Assembly (NCBI GenBank): GCA_005888395.1
Contig: VAXF01000015.1
Span: 6,262-13,314, forward strand
Direction: 5' to 3'
Length of the DNA stretch: 7,053 nucleotides
From: Actinomycetota bacterium
Lineage (GTDB): Bacteria; Actinomycetota; Acidimicrobiia; Acidimicrobiales; AC-25
Positions 6,276 to 7,053 of this stretch are shown here, piece by piece (position 1 is the stretch's first letter; every line of letters starts with the position of its first letter). The notes beneath the pieces were generated by a model. That model did not search any database. It saw only the letters and a program-made list of their open reading frames with translations, and was not told where the DNA came from. Both the position numbers and the translations under genes were made by a program.

Positions 6276-6701
6276 ATGGCACGACGCCGCCGTCCACTGC
6301 GGATCACGAGCTTCACCGACGCGGCGGGAGCCGCCTTCGGCCTGCGTGACAGGTTCACCCATGCTCACGGGGCGGCCGTCCTCGACCGCAAGGGCCGAGT
6401 GCTCGACCTGACGCTCTTCACGGGGGCCGACCACTCCGTCGACACCGCGCTGGGCTGGGCCGACTGTTTCGTGCTCAACGACGAACGCGCGGAACGGATC
6501 GTCCTCGTGTCGGCGGTCGAGTCGCGCGTGGCCGACGGGCTCCGCGAGCGCGACCTCGACACACTCCGGAGCGCACGGCAGGTGTTCGGCGAGTTCGGCG
6601 TCCTCGTCGTCGACTGGCTCCAGTGCGACGGCGACGATGTGCTCTCGCTCGACCTAGCCGGCGACGGCGAGGGCTGGCGCCGCCTGGCACCGGTACCGTG
6701 A
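6276..6701 (+). CDS. Small RadC/JAMM-like protein lacking metal ligands (tentative); otherwise hypothetical
   Basis: This 141-residue protein begins at an ATG with AAGGGGA (6264-6270) 5 nt upstream; the open frame extends far upstream but only as a glcD shadow. I do not recognise it with certainty. Its order of elements recalls the RadC/JAMM (MPN) fold: HGAAVLDRKGRVLDLTLFTG (31-50) as the first strands, a helix near 60-72, RIVLVSAVESR (74-84) where RadC has its HNHPSG strand-loop, ERDLDTLRSARQVFGEFGVLVVDWLQCDG (91-119) where RadC has SxxD, a helix and VLDHxIVG. If that match is right, both metal-binding histidines are gone and only an Asp (D93 or D95) remains, so it would not be a metallopeptidase-type enzyme. 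A basic N-terminus (RRRR, 3-6) and no signal peptide suggest a cytosolic protein. It sits immediately upstream of a Uma2-family gene and is divergent from glcD. An unrelated fold remains possible. Confidence 0.8.
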   Translation: MARRRRPLRITSFTDAAGAAFGLRDRFTHAHGAAVLDRKGRVLDLTLFTGADHSVDTALGWADCFVLNDERAERIVLVSAVESRVADGLRERDLDTLRSARQVFGEFGVLVVDWLQCDGDDVLSLDLAGDGEGWRRLAPVP

Positions 6702-6706
6702 GGGGC

Positions 6707-7053
6707 GTGACGCATGCCCTGCCGCGGAACGTGGCGCTCACCTACGACGACCTGCGGGCCATGCCCGACGACGGCCACCGCTACGAGCTCGTCGACGGCA
6801 CGCTCATCGTGACTCCGGCGCCGAAGATCCCCCACCAGCGCGTCGTCGGGCGACTCTTCATAGCTCTCAGCCACGCCGCGCCCGCGGAGTACGAGGTCCT
6901 CGTAGCCCCTGTCGACTACGTCGCGAGCGAGCACACTGTGCTCGAGCCCGACGTCCTCGTCGCCCGCCGGTCCGAGCTCGGCCTCGACAACCTCCGGCAT
7001 GCGCCCGTGCTGGTGGTCGAGGTGCTCTCCCGCAGCACCCGGCGCATCGACAT
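6707..7053 (+). CDS. Uma2-family endonuclease-like protein (DUF820), truncated by right edge
   Basis: The first 115 residues are visible; family members are usually about 180-200. The sequence follows the Uma2 (PF05685) pattern closely: LTYDDLRAMPDDGHRYELVDG (11-31), an HQRVVGRL helix (43-50), LEPDVLVARRSEL (79-91) and VLVVEVLSRSTRRID (101-115). Uma2 proteins adopt a PD-(D/E)xK restriction-endonuclease fold. E27, D82 and E105 are the expected acidic residues, with the remaining active-site region partly beyond the edge. Nuclease activity and biological role are mostly unestablished for the family, which is abundant in cyanobacteria and actinobacteria. GTG 6707 is chosen, with GAGGGG ending only 1 nt before it. 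An in-frame GTG at 6698 overlaps the preceding stop as GTGA and would add three residues; this alternative is just as plausible. Either way the gene is tightly coupled to the 6276 gene. Confidence 0.92.
   Translation, partial: MTHALPRNVALTYDDLRAMPDDGHRYELVDGTLIVTPAPKIPHQRVVGRLFIALSHAAPAEYEVLVAPVDYVASEHTVLEPDVLVARRSELGLDNLRHAPVLVVEVLSRSTRRID

Noticed and set aside
5023..6297. 424-codon minus-strand open frame over glcD in another frame
   Set aside because: Extremely Arg/Gly/Ala-rich, no motifs, and fully overlapped by glcD with clear FAD and HAGDGNLHP signatures.

Overview
The window is very GC-rich (roughly 70%), with strong G/C preference at third codon positions and GTG starts alongside ATG. 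It carries a mycothiol-dependent maleylpyruvate isomerase (MDMPI)-type protein, a lipoprotein with the secreted repeat of unknown function, and a GlcE of the short form I associate with actinobacteria. Together these point to an actinomycetote, perhaps from one of the environmental classes such as Acidimicrobiia. The phylum is a fairly safe inference; the class is a guess.

Layout. Four plus-strand reading frames lie head to tail at the left: the last codons of an unidentified gene (1-82), a LOG-family nucleotide-binding protein with an extra C-terminal domain (86-1141), a small exported lipoprotein (1149-1691) and an MDMPI/DinB-type protein (1700-2503). Their gaps are 3, 7 and 8 nt, so they look like one transcript, although their functions show no obvious link. 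They converge, with only 14 nt between stops, on a minus-strand operon that reads right to left: glcD (6176 to 4755), glcE (4758 to 3856), glcF (3859 to 2708) and a 67-residue orphan (2721 to 2518). The first two junctions in this operon are 4-nt ATGA overlaps and the third is an 11-14 nt overlap. A 99-bp divergent intergenic region (6177-6275) holds three short perfect palindromes and separates this operon from a rightward pair: a 141-residue protein that looks like a RadC/JAMM-type fold without its metal ligands (6276-6701), and a Uma2-family nuclease-like protein that runs off the right edge (6707 onward).

How the genes work together. The clear physiological unit is glcDEF, the three-subunit glycolate oxidase. 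GlcD and GlcE are flavin-binding subunits of the oxidase and GlcF is the iron-sulfur subunit that would pass electrons toward the respiratory chain. The product, glyoxylate, enters central metabolism. No regulator, permease or malate synthase G gene is in view. The tightly coupled 67-residue protein is the least explained member of the operon.

Overall this is mostly ordinary chromosomal sequence. I see no tRNA, rRNA, CRISPR array, insertion sequence or phage signature. The items most worth a second look are the RadC-like pseudoenzyme candidate beside Uma2, the orphan at the end of the glycolate operon, the C-terminal domain of the LOG protein, and the palindromes in the divergent intergenic region.
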